The notes beneath the pieces are model-generated. The model saw only the letters and a program-made list of their open reading frames with translations, was not told the DNA's origin and did not search any database. The translations under genes and the position numbers were made by a program. Source: Apium graveolens (Eukaryota; Streptophyta; Magnoliopsida; Apiales; Apiaceae). From it: a stretch of 64,000 nt of DNA. The stretch is from the NCBI RefSeq assembly GCF_009905375.1, contig NC_133655.1:163869627-163933626 (forward strand). The letters run 5' to 3'. Positions 33,588 to 44,500 of the stretch are shown piece after piece; position 1 is the stretch's first letter; each line of letters begins with the position of its first letter.

Positions 33588-36540
33588 TACTTGTGAAAAG
33601 TGTTTAATTCGTTTATTTGTTTACTGATTTTACGATAATAACATGTACACAATATTCCATGACTGTTATGTATGTGATTCTATATGTTTTGCATATTGTT
33701 ATGCTTATATATACGCATGTATGTATATGTTATCCGATTTTGGCAAACAAATATGCTATTTCATATGTAATCGAGTGTCTAAACGAAACTGATAGCTTAA
33801 ACTATCAGTAACTGTTCTGTAAGGTGTTTGACGTCGTTTAAACCCTGTAATCTGCGATTTAATGTTATCACATTTAATTTCGAATTTTCTGATTTTTCTC
33901 ATATTTGGTTTTTATGATTAGATCATGATGGGTATGATATGTTAAGATCATAATATGTGTTCTAACATGTTCTTATGTGTTAATTGAGCATGGTGGATGG
34001 TTATGGATTATGACCTTAGGTTAATGATTTTGGTTTTTTTATTACGACTTGCATGTCGTTTGATCTTGTAATTATTAAATCTCGAATGTAACTCGAGTTC
34101 TTCTTGTAAGCACATTAGATTAGTTTTTATATTTTATTCGTGTAATGTACATGAAGACATGAAGATTTGAAGATCAAGGAAGGGTAATTTTACATGAAGG
34201 TCATCCAAGAAAGTAATACAAGAAACAAGACATGTAATACTTAGCCTGTATTTATTTTTCACCTTAGATTGACCTAGATCTTTGTCATTAGCTTGATGAA
34301 GATCACATAAGATGAAGCCATAATCAACTACGTGTATTTATTGTACTTTACATATATATGCGCATATGATGATTGTATGTGTAGAGTAGTTTATAAAGAT
34401 GCATGCTTAATAATATTAAGGATGTATGTATTAGATACGACACCCATGCCATACTTGCTAAACAAGATAAAATTTGTAACAACTCAAGATTTTAAAATGA
34501 ACAAATGATTATGAGATTCTCGTGTTTATGAAACACGGAATAAAATATAAATTTTCTTTATTTCTGACATGGGGCGATTTTGTCAAAAGCGAGTTCATTG
34601 AACTTGTAAGGTTGTGGGTTTTAAGCGAGACCGTTGTGACTCCCTCACTACCTGGAAATCAAACCATTGAAGAACATTTATTTGAAGTATTTTATTAATG
34701 TAAAAATTGGGAATCTCTTTATGATGGGATCAGTTCATTTTAAAATTAACAAAACCCTAAAGTTAATATTAAGTTGATCAGAATCCTTCCAATGAGTCCA
34801 ATGCATTAACCCCTAGATCGACAAGGAGTGGGTTCGCTAAAGCGAAGTACTCCCATCTATCGTGGGAGATGTGTTGAAGTATATTGATACTTTTTGACTA
34901 TTGGGTTTGACTTAAATAAGTTATCATAATAGGATTATGAACTTAGAGGCATAGAGTTTGGTGAGATTTGTTAGATAAATATGAACCAATGTTATTCCAC
35001 CAAGCTATCCAAGAGTTATATAGTTGATGTAATTGACAAATGTTGTCTACCGAAATAATCATGTTTTAGGAGTAAAACCAAAGATGACCTAACGTATGCC
35101 AAAGATGACCTAACACATGGTGAAATATGGATCTTGGCTCACTAGAAAGGACATAGAAGATATTATTTCTGAATTAATAGTTAGGGCTATTGATTTAAAA
35201 AAATATTGGGAGATATATATTGTGAATATATATATATATATGAATAATCAATTGAATGTAATTTAATGATCATCTTTAGACTAAGTCATTTTATACACTT
35301 TAATATTGTAGATATCAATGAAAAATAACACAAATAACTTCTCTATGTAATAATCCTTGAGAAGGATAAGCTGACATGAAATAATTTTCTCAATTGATAT
35401 GGGAACTTGAGGATTATCCTCAGGTTCAAGGATGTCACTCAAACCCCTCCCTTATTTCATCTAGCTGAGAACGAAACATGTGCTGAATAAAATGTTTACC
35501 AGAAGCAAATTGATTATGCAACTGATATTTCATGTCTCGTGCTTGTAATTATGAGTGCTGATCTTTAGAAGCAACAAGAGCATAATCATGCTTATGATAT
35601 GATTGAGCACCTTCAAAGGATGTTTAAAGGATAGGCTCATCGGAAAGATTTGACAATAATAAGGCACCATACTTTTGCATTAATGGGAGAATGATATCTG
35701 ATTGGACCATATGTTCTAAAGATGATAGGTATATGTACCTTGATATTTTGGGTTTCAAGAATAGTCTAGAGACTCAGCTTGATTTGATCAAATAATCTTT
35801 GAACAACTTCTATTCTTAGTTTGTTAAGAACAAAAGGAATGAGATAGACGGAACACTCATTTAGTTGTTAAGCATGTTTAGAAATGCTGAAAATAACATG
35901 GTAAAGGCATGATATATGTCCATATTGATGTTGTACATATGGAATGCAAATGGGAAAGGAAAGTGGACAGGCAAGGTGAAGATTTGATCTTATTCGGTGC
36001 CAAACCAAAGTCCAATCTCAAAGGGCTTTTGAAGCCCGATAGTGGTGTTGCTAAATGTGATGATTGTCATTTCTGTGGAAATAACTGAATGATTGGAAGT
36101 TAAATTATCGAGCTTGTTTGGAAGATCTAAAGAAGAAAACTAGAAATGGTCAAGCTTCAGGTATCGGGTTAGAATTGGAGCAAAAGTTGTTTCTCTAGTT
36201 GAAGGAACTCGATACTTAATTTTTCCCATAAGGCGAGATTGAGCACTTAATAAATTATTATTACATGCCTGCCTTTAGCGGATACATTAAATCAATTTCT
36301 TGTCAGGACGGGAAAGGTTTTCATTTTAATTAAATAAACAATAGTTGTTTATTCTATTTTAATGATAAGGCTTATGATGTTGCACAATTAGTTAACAATT
36401 TATATGTTCTAAGATGACTCAAATTAAACATTACCTCTAGTATTGTCGTTAAGCCATATTAATGAGAAACGCATTTCTGAGTTATATATAGATGGATACT
36501 TGGATAAGTTTAATTTTGAATCATACGGAAGATACGAACT
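33588..36540 (+). pseudogene. Copia-B leader and degenerate gag/protease region
   Basis: By position this should hold the leader, gag and protease. No open frame above about 64 codons and no intact zinc knuckle survive. Weak coding-like traces appear from about 34900 to 36500. A TA microsatellite lies at 35215-35245. This is far more decayed than the pol that follows. Confidence 0.55.
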
Positions 36541-38893
36541 TTGTCTCATTGAAAAAATGACTAAAGCTTCTTTTACCTGATCAGGTGAAAGGGCCACCGC
36601 ACGATTAGGATTTATACATAATGATATATATGGTTAAATGCGTATTATGGCAAGGGGTGGCGTTTAATACTTCATAACATTTACTGCCGACTTCAGTAGG
36701 TATGGAAATGTATATCTTATAGAAAACAAATCTGATTCTTTTGAAATGTTCAAAGACTATAAGGCTGAAGTAGAAAAGCAAACAGAGGAAAGTATAAAAA
36801 ATCTACGATAAGATCGTGGAGGAGAATACTTAAGCCTTAATTTCAAGAGTTTCTTGAAGGAGTGTGATAGTGTATCATAACTTACTCCTTCTGGAACACC
36901 TCAATGTAATATAGATTCTGAGAGGAGAAATCGTACCTTGTTGGACATAGTGCGATCGATGATGAGTCAAGCGGATCTTCCATTCAGTTTTTGGGGTTAT
37001 GCTCCAGAAACGGTTGCATATACACTTAACCAAGCTCCGACTAAAGCGGTTCAAAATACTCCGTATGAGATATAGAGTGATAAATGTCATACCATGTCAT
37101 TTATGAAAATTTGGGGACGTGAAGCATTTGTAATACGTTTAGCCTCTAACAAGCTTGGACCAAAATTAGATAGATGTTATTTTGTGGGATACCCAAGTGA
37201 GACTAGGGTATAGTTTTTATAATCCTTCCGAGAACAAAGTGTTTGTTGCTCGGACCGCTATATTTCTTGAGGGAGAACTACTTTCGAAGAAAATTGGTAG
37301 GAGGATAATACATCTCGATGAAGATCGAGAACCACATGATAACATTGAACCAGAGTTGGAATAAGATCAGGATGTACATCAAAATGTTGAAAGTAATCAT
37401 ATCCAAGAAACATAGGTTATTCGTAGATCTAGTAGGATTCACCATGAGTCTGGGAGAAATTATGGATTTCTTTTGACTCAAAATGGTGATGTGATGCTTA
37501 CAGATAATGATAAAGCCTATCACCTACCAAGATACTATGAACCATCCAGACTCCGAGAGATGGCTGAAGGCCATAAAATATGAGATGGAATCCATGTATC
37601 AAAATAAAGTATTAACTTTAGTTGATCCACTCGAAGGGGTAAAACCTATAGGGTGCAAGTGGGTTTTCAAAAAGAAAACTGACATGGATGGTAAAGTACA
37701 GACCTATAAGGTGGGACTATTGGCAAAAGGTTTCAAATAAATTCATGGTATAGACTATGATGAGACTTTTTCATCAGTTGCTATGGTCAAGTCCATAAGG
37801 ATTTTGTTAGCAATAGTTGCTTACTTTGACTATGAGATTTGGCAAATGGATGTCAAAACTGCTTTTTTATATGGGAGCCTTGAAGAGGATGTATATATGA
37901 TACAACCCGAGGGTTTTGTCGATCCAAAGTTTGCTAAGATGGTTGGTAAGTTGCTCCTATCTATTTATAGATTGAAGCATGCCTCAAGGAGAATGAATAT
38001 TCATTTTAATAAAATGGTCAAATATTTTGGCTTTATTCAAAATGAAGATGAACCATGTGTTTGCAAGAAGGTTAGTGGGAGGCATGTGACATTCCTAGTA
38101 TTATATGTAAATGACATATAACAGATATGGAATGACATACCTTCTCTACAGGCTGCTAAGACTTGGTTGAGAAATAGTTTCTCGATGAAAGACTTAGGTG
38201 ATGCTACCTATATATTAGGGATCAAGATCTATAGAGATAGATTGAAGAGATTAATCGACCTAGTCGGAGTACATATATTGATAAAGTATTACATCATTTC
38301 ATGATACAAGAGATAAAAAAGGATATGTTTCAATGTCTCATGGGATAGTGATTAGAAAAGATAATTTCCCCCTAAATCATTAAATGATAAGGGCCATTTG
38401 AAAAAGTTCCAGATGCGTTAGCAATTGGATCTATAATGTGTACACTGATATGTATTTATCCTGATGTTTCGTATGCTTTGAACATGCCGATCAGATACAA
38501 GTATAATCCAGGTGAGGGTCACTGGATAGTTTTCAAGAATATTCTTAAGTACTTAAAGAGGACTAAAGATTTATTTTTGGTGTATGGAGAAGATAGGGAA
38601 CTGGTTATAAAGGGTTACAGTGATACTAGCATCTGAACATAATTTCTGGATAGACAAGAATGATTATGTGTCTATGTCTGGTTTGTGTTTTGTCTAAATA
38701 TAATTGATGTTACCTTGAATAGTTCACATCAAGAACATTGATGATTATATAAAAGCCGAATATATTGATGCTTTCGAAACATCCAAGTAGACTGTTTAGG
38801 CATGTCCTTTAGCGATATCACCATATTTATGAGATTAATGATCAAGGAGATATAAATGTAAAGTGCATAGTAATGATAGTGTTGCAGACCCAC
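36541..38893 (+). pseudogene. Copia-B pol, INT to RNase H, decayed
   Basis: Integrase traces: TADFSRYGNVYLIENKSD, DRGGEYLS, SGTPQCN, RRNRTLLDIVRSMM. Then FYNPSENKVFVARTAIF (37200-37364). Reverse transcriptase shows NHPDSERWLKAIKYEM, GCKWVFKKKTDMDG, WQMDVKTAFLYGSLEEDV, QPEGFVDPKF and LYVNDI, so the catalytic second position of the usual VDD reads Asn. RNase H follows with many stops. The last codons before the solo LTR read ADPL. Numerous stops and shifts make it inactive. Confidence 0.88.
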
Positions 38894-40369
38894 TGTATAA
38901 AAACTCTTATATTCTTATTATTTAAATGTGTAATTATTGAATAATTAAATAAATAAAATATGTGTATGGGTTAATAAAATATGTGTATGGGTTCTTTTAG
39001 TTAGGTAATATCTTGTTATTAATTATGTGAGATCGTTGGTGTTCAAGGATTATTGGTATAATAGTTTGTTGAGCTGTATTGCCTCGTTGTTACTTGTAAA
39101 AGTTGTTTTAGGGCAGACTTATTTTCATAAATACTGGGATTGTTTCTAAAAGTGTTTTTATGGTTTTATAATTACAATAACTATTTTTGGGATTATATAA
39201 AATTTAGAAATCAATATTTCATCAATTATTTAGCCCTGTATGATTTTCTGATTGTATTTATTTGGAAAATCCATATTTAATTTCAGAATTTTTCAAAAAA
39301 ATTATGAAACTTACATTTTATTATTTTATAATATTCGGATAATTTTTTAATTATTTTGGAAATTTTTGAGATTAGTTTCACCCGTGCGTTGGTTTGTTTA
39401 ATCGTTAAACGCGGGTCCGAGTTATGTGTCAAAAATGCTTTAAAAAAATTTATAAACATTTATGTTTTATTGGTTTCGAGATATTTATAAGATTTTAGCA
39501 CTAATTTGGATTTATTTCGAGGAGTTTTTAATCGCACCTCGTTTCGTTAAATTATAAAGATTTCGGATAAAAATGATTAGCAAATTGAATAAACACAAAA
39601 ATATAATTCCACTCCTTTCTCTCAATTGATCCCTGTAAAACCCTTTTATTTTCAATTTTGGGTTCGGTCTCGCTCTTTAATTCTCTCGCAGCTCTCATCC
39701 TTCTCGATCTTCACTATTTCTCACCCTCCCTTATCTTCCTCTCCTCTCTTCTCCGATTTTCTCTCTGTATGCATGCGTATATACATAATTAAATGTGTAT
39801 GTGCGGTGGTGGGGTGTGACTGTTTCCGCCCTGCTCTGTTTGTTGCCCCGTCGCCGATTCTTTTTCGGCAAGTGCTATGTGTGTGCATTGCGCTTATTGG
39901 CGCGTGTGTTTTGCAGTTGTGCTGCTGTTTAGTGCGTGTACTACTGGGAAATGATTCTTTATTATTTTCTGATTTTCTGATGTAGTGAATTGATGAATTC
40001 GAGTGATTATTGTGGTGATTTATTCGATTAATTTCCAATTATTCGAAGTAACTATTTATGAAATTTACTCGAATTATTTGGTATAATATTTTGAATAAAT
40101 TTCCCATAATTATTCAGAGTATATTGCAAATGTTATAAATTAATCGGTGAAATCTGTGATTGGAAACCCAACTCGGGTACCTCCAGATTTTACCGCCATC
40201 CGCGATGAATTTTGACGAACGGACGATGGACTGTGATGATTCCATCTGAGTCCTACGATTTAAAATATAAAATACGGATTAGAACATAAGAACTCGAATA
40301 ACAGTTAATAATTGTATTTAATTGGTGTTTATAAATTTGCGAGTAATATTGTTAACTGAAATCGGTGGT

Positions 40370-40500
40370 TGAGTTTTGGATTGTGTTTGATTGTGGTTGT
40401 GGTTGTTTTGACGTTGGGATGTTCGACGGGTTAGCCGATAAATAAAGGAGGTGCTGCCCGATTTCCGGAAAATTAAAATTACGGAAATACGAGGCCGCAC
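40370..40500 (-). repeat. Conserved antisense block, copy in solo LTR
   Basis: Antisense to the LTR; the translated words RKSGSTSFIYRLTRR match QKSGSISFIYRPTRR in the LARD-2 LTR (52801-53133). Nucleotide identity is highest around ATCGGGCAGCACCTCC. The 60-codon ORF here is open but short. Confidence 0.7.
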
Positions 40501-41378
40501 TCAATGACTATCGGAACATCGATCGGTTATATGTATGTACCTTATACGAAATCTGATTATGTGTTGTGATGAAATACTTTACGAAAATCGATAACCCTAA
40601 TTTCATAAAAGGATAAATATACCTACTTTCTGAAAACGAACACCGAACCGACTTTTGAAGATGTGAACCTTAATTGATATGTGTATTATAATATTGAATA
40701 TGTTACGAGTCGGGTTTTGTTAACGTTCGGGTATATTGTTAGCGAGGATATGTCAAGCATAATCGAAGGTCTAAATTAGGGTATTTCGACTTTGTAGGTT
40801 CTAGTCGGAAGGCCTAAGAGTTGGCATTGGTCTAAAGATAGCCTAGTGGACAGTCGACGAGCTCAGTAAGGTTCAAATCGAAGAACCTGAGTGTTAAAGT
40901 CGAAGCCAGAGTAACCTAGTGGTTAGACGTTAAAGTCTGAGCGTCTGTGTCAGCTCAAGGTCAATCAATATTATTTGTAAAGCTCTGCAAGGTAAGTACC
41001 CCTGACCATATCTTTATGGTTAAGCATATATGAATATACTGTTGTTTTATTCTCGTAGTGGAACAGAATGTTTTAAGTTACGTATCCCCTGTGTTCAAAT
41101 TGTTTTATTAACTTGTGTTTTGGGGGAAAAGTAACTTCGGAAAATGCCTATCTCTAAATTTTGAATAAAATGAAAATATTTTGGAAAATGTGCTGTGATA
41201 TAATTGTTTTGACAAGAGATAGGTAAGTGATTTGGAAAACTGGATAAAAATGATCAGATAATTGGATGAGTGTGCGCAGGAGACCCGTAACGGCCTGGAA
41301 GATAATGTAAGAGGCGAAGTGGTTGTGCACCCTATTATAAGCACCAGCCCAACGTGACAGGGACCTAACTAGTCTCTG

Positions 41379-41620
41379 AGTTCCGGAACAAGTTTCATAG
41401 GATAGCCAAGATAGAGTTATCCTATGGAGATAGCCTGATCAGCTGTCTCACCAGGGATAATCCAATGCTTTTATATCTGAGCAAGTGATTTTGAGGTTCC
41501 CGGAGAGGAACAAGTTTTATAGGTCCCGTGATGGGACAAGTTTTATGGTTCCTGTAACGGAACAAATGATTTTAGGTCCCCGTAACGGGACAAATGGTTT
41601 TATGGGTCCTGCGATGGGAC
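41379..41620 (+). repeat. Array of six short inverted repeats with changing arms
   Basis: Units: GTTCCGGAAC (41380-41389); GTTCC...GGAAC (41496-41511); GTCCC...GGGAC (41523-41537); GTTCC...GGAAC (41548-41563); GTCCC...GGGAC (41576-41591); GTCCT...GGGAC (41606-41620, one G-T wobble). Loops are 0-6 nt. Each unit is followed by an AA(G/A)TTTTAT- or AAATG-like linker. Where one arm changes C to T, the other changes G to A. Confidence 0.85.
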
Positions 41621-42181
41621 GGAAGATTTAAAAATGAAAGAAGCATGCTAAAATTGAAATTTGGTATTTGTGCACAGCACACAACTAATGATTTGGTTTA
41701 TAGAGCATGTTAGTGTTAATATCCAGTTCATACATGTTTTACTTGTTTTCTAGCAAGTTATGAATTATGTTCCTATAACTATTTATCATAAACTGTTTTT
41801 GATTATTATTCATATAGTGGTACTGCTGATTAATTGATTACTCACCCGTGCAAAATGTTTTATATTTGTATTGCAGATGCCTAGGGGATTCTCCGGTGGT
41901 AGTCAGGGCAGAGTTCTAGTTCCTTTCGTGTCAGGCTCTTCTGAGGTAGTTGTGTTGGACCCAAGCGGGTCTATTGAGTCACTGAACAAAGATAGTATTG
42001 TTTGGATTGTCTTTAGTAAGTTGGTTTTGTGATGGTTGTAACCTAAGTCATACTTAAACCTGGAAAAGATCTTGGAAAAAAAAGGGTTGTGTTTATATAA
42101 TAATGTTGAGTTGGATTATGTTATGTTGTTAATACTGTTATTGATGACGTCAACTCCTGACCCCGGGTTGAGGCCGTCACA

Positions 42182-42278
42182 CATTGACTAAGGCTTTTTC
42201 GCAGCAGAGGCACGATGGTCATACTAGTTCCATGAGTATTAGATACATGGGTGATTAGCTCTAGTTCAAGTGGGAGAT
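42182..42278 (+). pseudogene. Copia-B pol tail and polypurine tract
   Basis: Resumes after the solo LTR with LTKAFSQQRHDGHTSSMSIRYMGD and a stop at 42256-42258, a classic Copia RNase H tail. The polypurine tract AAGTGGGAGAT (42268-42278) then leads into the 3' LTR. Confidence 0.85.
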
Positions 42279-43222
42279 TTTTAGTGTTTGTGCCCTAGAG
42301 ACAACACTATTATGTTTTTTAGTTAAAGACACTTGGATTATTAATATTTATGTTCTATTGATTATTCTTTTTATAATTTATTAATTCTTAATTTGCTGTG
42401 ATATAAATGTTAGATTAAGAAATGTCCTTGGAATATGATATGTGAATTCTATATCTCTAAGTACGTGACTTAGAAATGAGATTATGAGAATAGTATCAAT
42501 ATTCCTAAAGGTCCCTCGTCGAGTATTATTATTAGAGGATAATAATAATGCATTAAGACTGGTGTGTTTGTTGACTGATGATCACATCTCATTAATCATA
42601 GGTATAGTGATACTAAAGTAAAAAATACAGGAAGATGTAAATATACATGGTGTCGGACATACCCAATGTGAGATTCTACATGTATGTTGTGTCATAAGTA
42701 ATTCTCACTGTGATAATGATGTAATGGTCTTTAGACTTGAAATCATTATATTTTTATACGAGAATTAATGTACTTTGATTACATTAAAAGTTATCTTTGA
42801 CCGGGTAATGATAAAAGTATATTTCAGGTATATTATAAATCGTATGAGAAATATGAATGATCTAGAAAGGACTTAACCCTCCTAATTTAATGAGTGATAT
42901 TATTGGCCTCTTGTGTGAGCTAGACTATATAAATGCATGTCATACTCACTGATCAAGGAAACTTGGATTAAACTATGATGAGGATGACACATTACATGCC
43001 TCTAATTTAATCTATAATATTTGGTTAATGGGATTATATTACATTGTACATTATTCACGAAGGGTTAAATCGATCATTGATTGAATTATTATTACTTGGG
43101 TAACAATGATGTATTACTAGATGTCACTCATCATTTACGATTTTAAATTAGATTTAAAATTCGTTGCCAGCGTAATAATAACCAATAGGGTCACACACAA
43201 AGAATGCTTGAAGGATTATTTA
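42279..43222 (+). repeat. Copia-B 3' LTR, truncated
   Basis: Aligns with the split 5' LTR from its first base to 32967, then stops abruptly inside GGATTATTTA. About 607 bp of the LTR end and the expected flanking Copia-D sequence are missing. The next base belongs to the 5' internal region of a Copia-C type element on the minus strand. Confidence 0.85.
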
Positions 43223-43245
43223 TACTCTTTATTCTTCAAGAGCTT

Positions 43246-43257
43246 GCTCTGATACCA
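43246..43257 (-). promoter_or_regulatory. Primer-binding site beyond Copia-C LTR
   Basis: The minus strand reads TGGTATCAGAGC directly after the LTR end, although this LTR also follows a polypurine tract and aORF. One LTR is thus flanked by both 3'-type and 5'-type internal ends. Confidence 0.85.
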
Positions 43258-43258
43258 T

Positions 43259-44295
43259 TTATTATTCCCTAACAACACAATAAGAATTACAGAAGGGGGG
43301 TTGAATGTAATTCTGGCTACTTTTTCAAATTTAAAGAAATTTCTAACTTGATAAATATAACAGTGTTTGATTAGCAATGGTGCAGAATAAAAGAATGATA
43401 GAAATCAAAACACTAAGTAATAAAAACACAAGCTTTTAAAACTTCCTGGTGGATTTGAAAGTATCCACCAGATATATATATATATATATATCAAATGAGA
43501 ACCCTATGAAGCTTTGAATAGCTCACAACTGCTTACAAGTTTGAACAACTAAACTACAGAGAAATGCTTACAGAATACAACTTGATATATTTCTCTGAAA
43601 ATAGGCTTGCTTAGTTTTTTATTCTACTTGCTATACTTGGTTTATATATCACCTAGTTTACATGATAATAAGACAAGATAATAAAACAAAACATACCTAG
43701 TCTAACTCCATGTTACTTCACTACTCTATTCCAGCATCTTTGAATATCTTCACAATTGCATGGAAATGGTAATGCTTCTTTGTTCTCAAATTCCTGCTTA
43801 ACAGGATGCCACATTCCTTTTACAAACACCCAATGCATGTGACTGTGTTGTCACTATAAACAGCTCTTTTAATTTGATCATCCGTCGGGACTATGCTTGT
43901 CATCCGTTGGGAGCTTTGTTGATCATCTGTCGGGAGTCTTTGTGAACCATGCGTCGGGAGCTTTTTATGTTACTTGACTCCATTTCATTTATACATAATT
44001 ACAAGACATCTTATATTTATAATTAGTCACCCTATTCTGTATATTCACTAGTAGTCAACATGACTCATATACTCCTACAGAATCTACACAATATTGCTTG
44101 CAGAAATGTGATACAATTTTTATTTGTTATATAAGCTACTCACTCGATGGATGTCAGTTTGTCATCCGTCGGGACTATAAAGTTCATCCGTCGGGACTAT
44201 ATTTGATAATCCTTCGAGTGCTACAAAATTCACTAAGTTAAATCTACTAAGGTGTTTTGTCAACTTATCATCAAGTTCACAACATATTCCTAACA
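43259..44295 (-). repeat. Copia-C LTR
   Basis: Minus strand starts TGTTAGGAATATG at 44295. About 1,037 bp. TATATAAA lies on the minus strand at 43648-43641. It carries eight CATCCGTCGGG-type motifs (43876-44216) in U3. The terminal bases are mutated from the usual TAACA. Confidence 0.88.
43876..44216 (-). repeat. Motif cluster in Copia-C LTR U3
   Basis: Plus-strand forms at about 43876 (GATCATCCGTCGG), 43900, 43921, 43948, 44151, 44161, 44184 and 44208. On the element's sense strand they read CCGACGGATGATC, as in Copia-E. The nearest is about 230 bp upstream of the TATA box. CCGTCGGGACTATA is repeated nearly exactly at 44166 and 44189. Confidence 0.85.
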
Positions 44296-44308
44296 ATCTC
44301 CCCCAATT
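44296..44308 (-). promoter_or_regulatory. Polypurine tract of Copia-C
   Basis: Minus strand AAATTGGGGGAGAT ends at the LTR start, as in Copia-E. Confidence 0.88.
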
Positions 44309-44500
44309 TATGTCTACTGGAATTATAGCCATAAATTAAGAGAAACTTGATGATAACAAAACACCCTAAAAATACATATTAAAAAGCAGTAGATAAAACT
44401 GATAAGTGCTACAATATTTATTAAAAATTGAACAAAGCAAAGTGTACAAAGAGTTCTCATAATTATTATCAAGGTGCTCCTCTAGTCTGAGCAGATATTT

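Larger units (their letters stand above)
38894..42181 (+). repeat. Solo LTR of a Ty3-type element
   Basis: TGTATAAAAAC...GAGGCCGTCACA, about 3.3 kb. It has no primer site or polypurine tract on either side, and it interrupts Copia-B between codons for ADPL and LTK. Target copies CACTG (38891-38895) and CATTG (42182-42186) differ at one base and overlap the LTR TG, so the exact start is uncertain by two bases. The end resembles the GGGGTCGTTACA ends of LARD-1/2, and the LTR shares an antisense block with LARD-2. It also has a CT-rich leader (39610-39770), a GTGTGTATG-rich stretch and an inverted-repeat array. Probably formed by LTR-LTR recombination. Confidence 0.82.
9647..43222 (+). mobile_element. 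Copia-B, outer Copia element holding two insertions
   Basis: 5' LTR is split (9647-9893 and 32243-33574), followed by a primer-binding site (33576), degenerate gag and pol, a polypurine tract (42268-42278) and a truncated 3' LTR (42279-43222). Pol motifs (integrase GTPQ, reverse transcriptase WQMDVKTAFL, C-terminal QQRHDGHTSSM) show a Copia element of Tork/Angela style; that lineage call is from memory of signatures. It lacks the extra ORF of Copia-A/C/E. It hosts Copia-A and the 38894-42181 solo LTR, and itself sits in Copia-D. The left flank ATACT (9642-9646) is one target copy. Confidence 0.88.

Noticed and set aside
35215..35245. TA-rich run as a promoter or origin
   Set aside because: A plain dinucleotide microsatellite in decayed Copia-B gag; no supporting elements.
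40318..40500. 60-codon antisense ORF as an independent gene
   Set aside because: Only the central block is conserved and start and end are not; kept as a conserved block, not a CDS.
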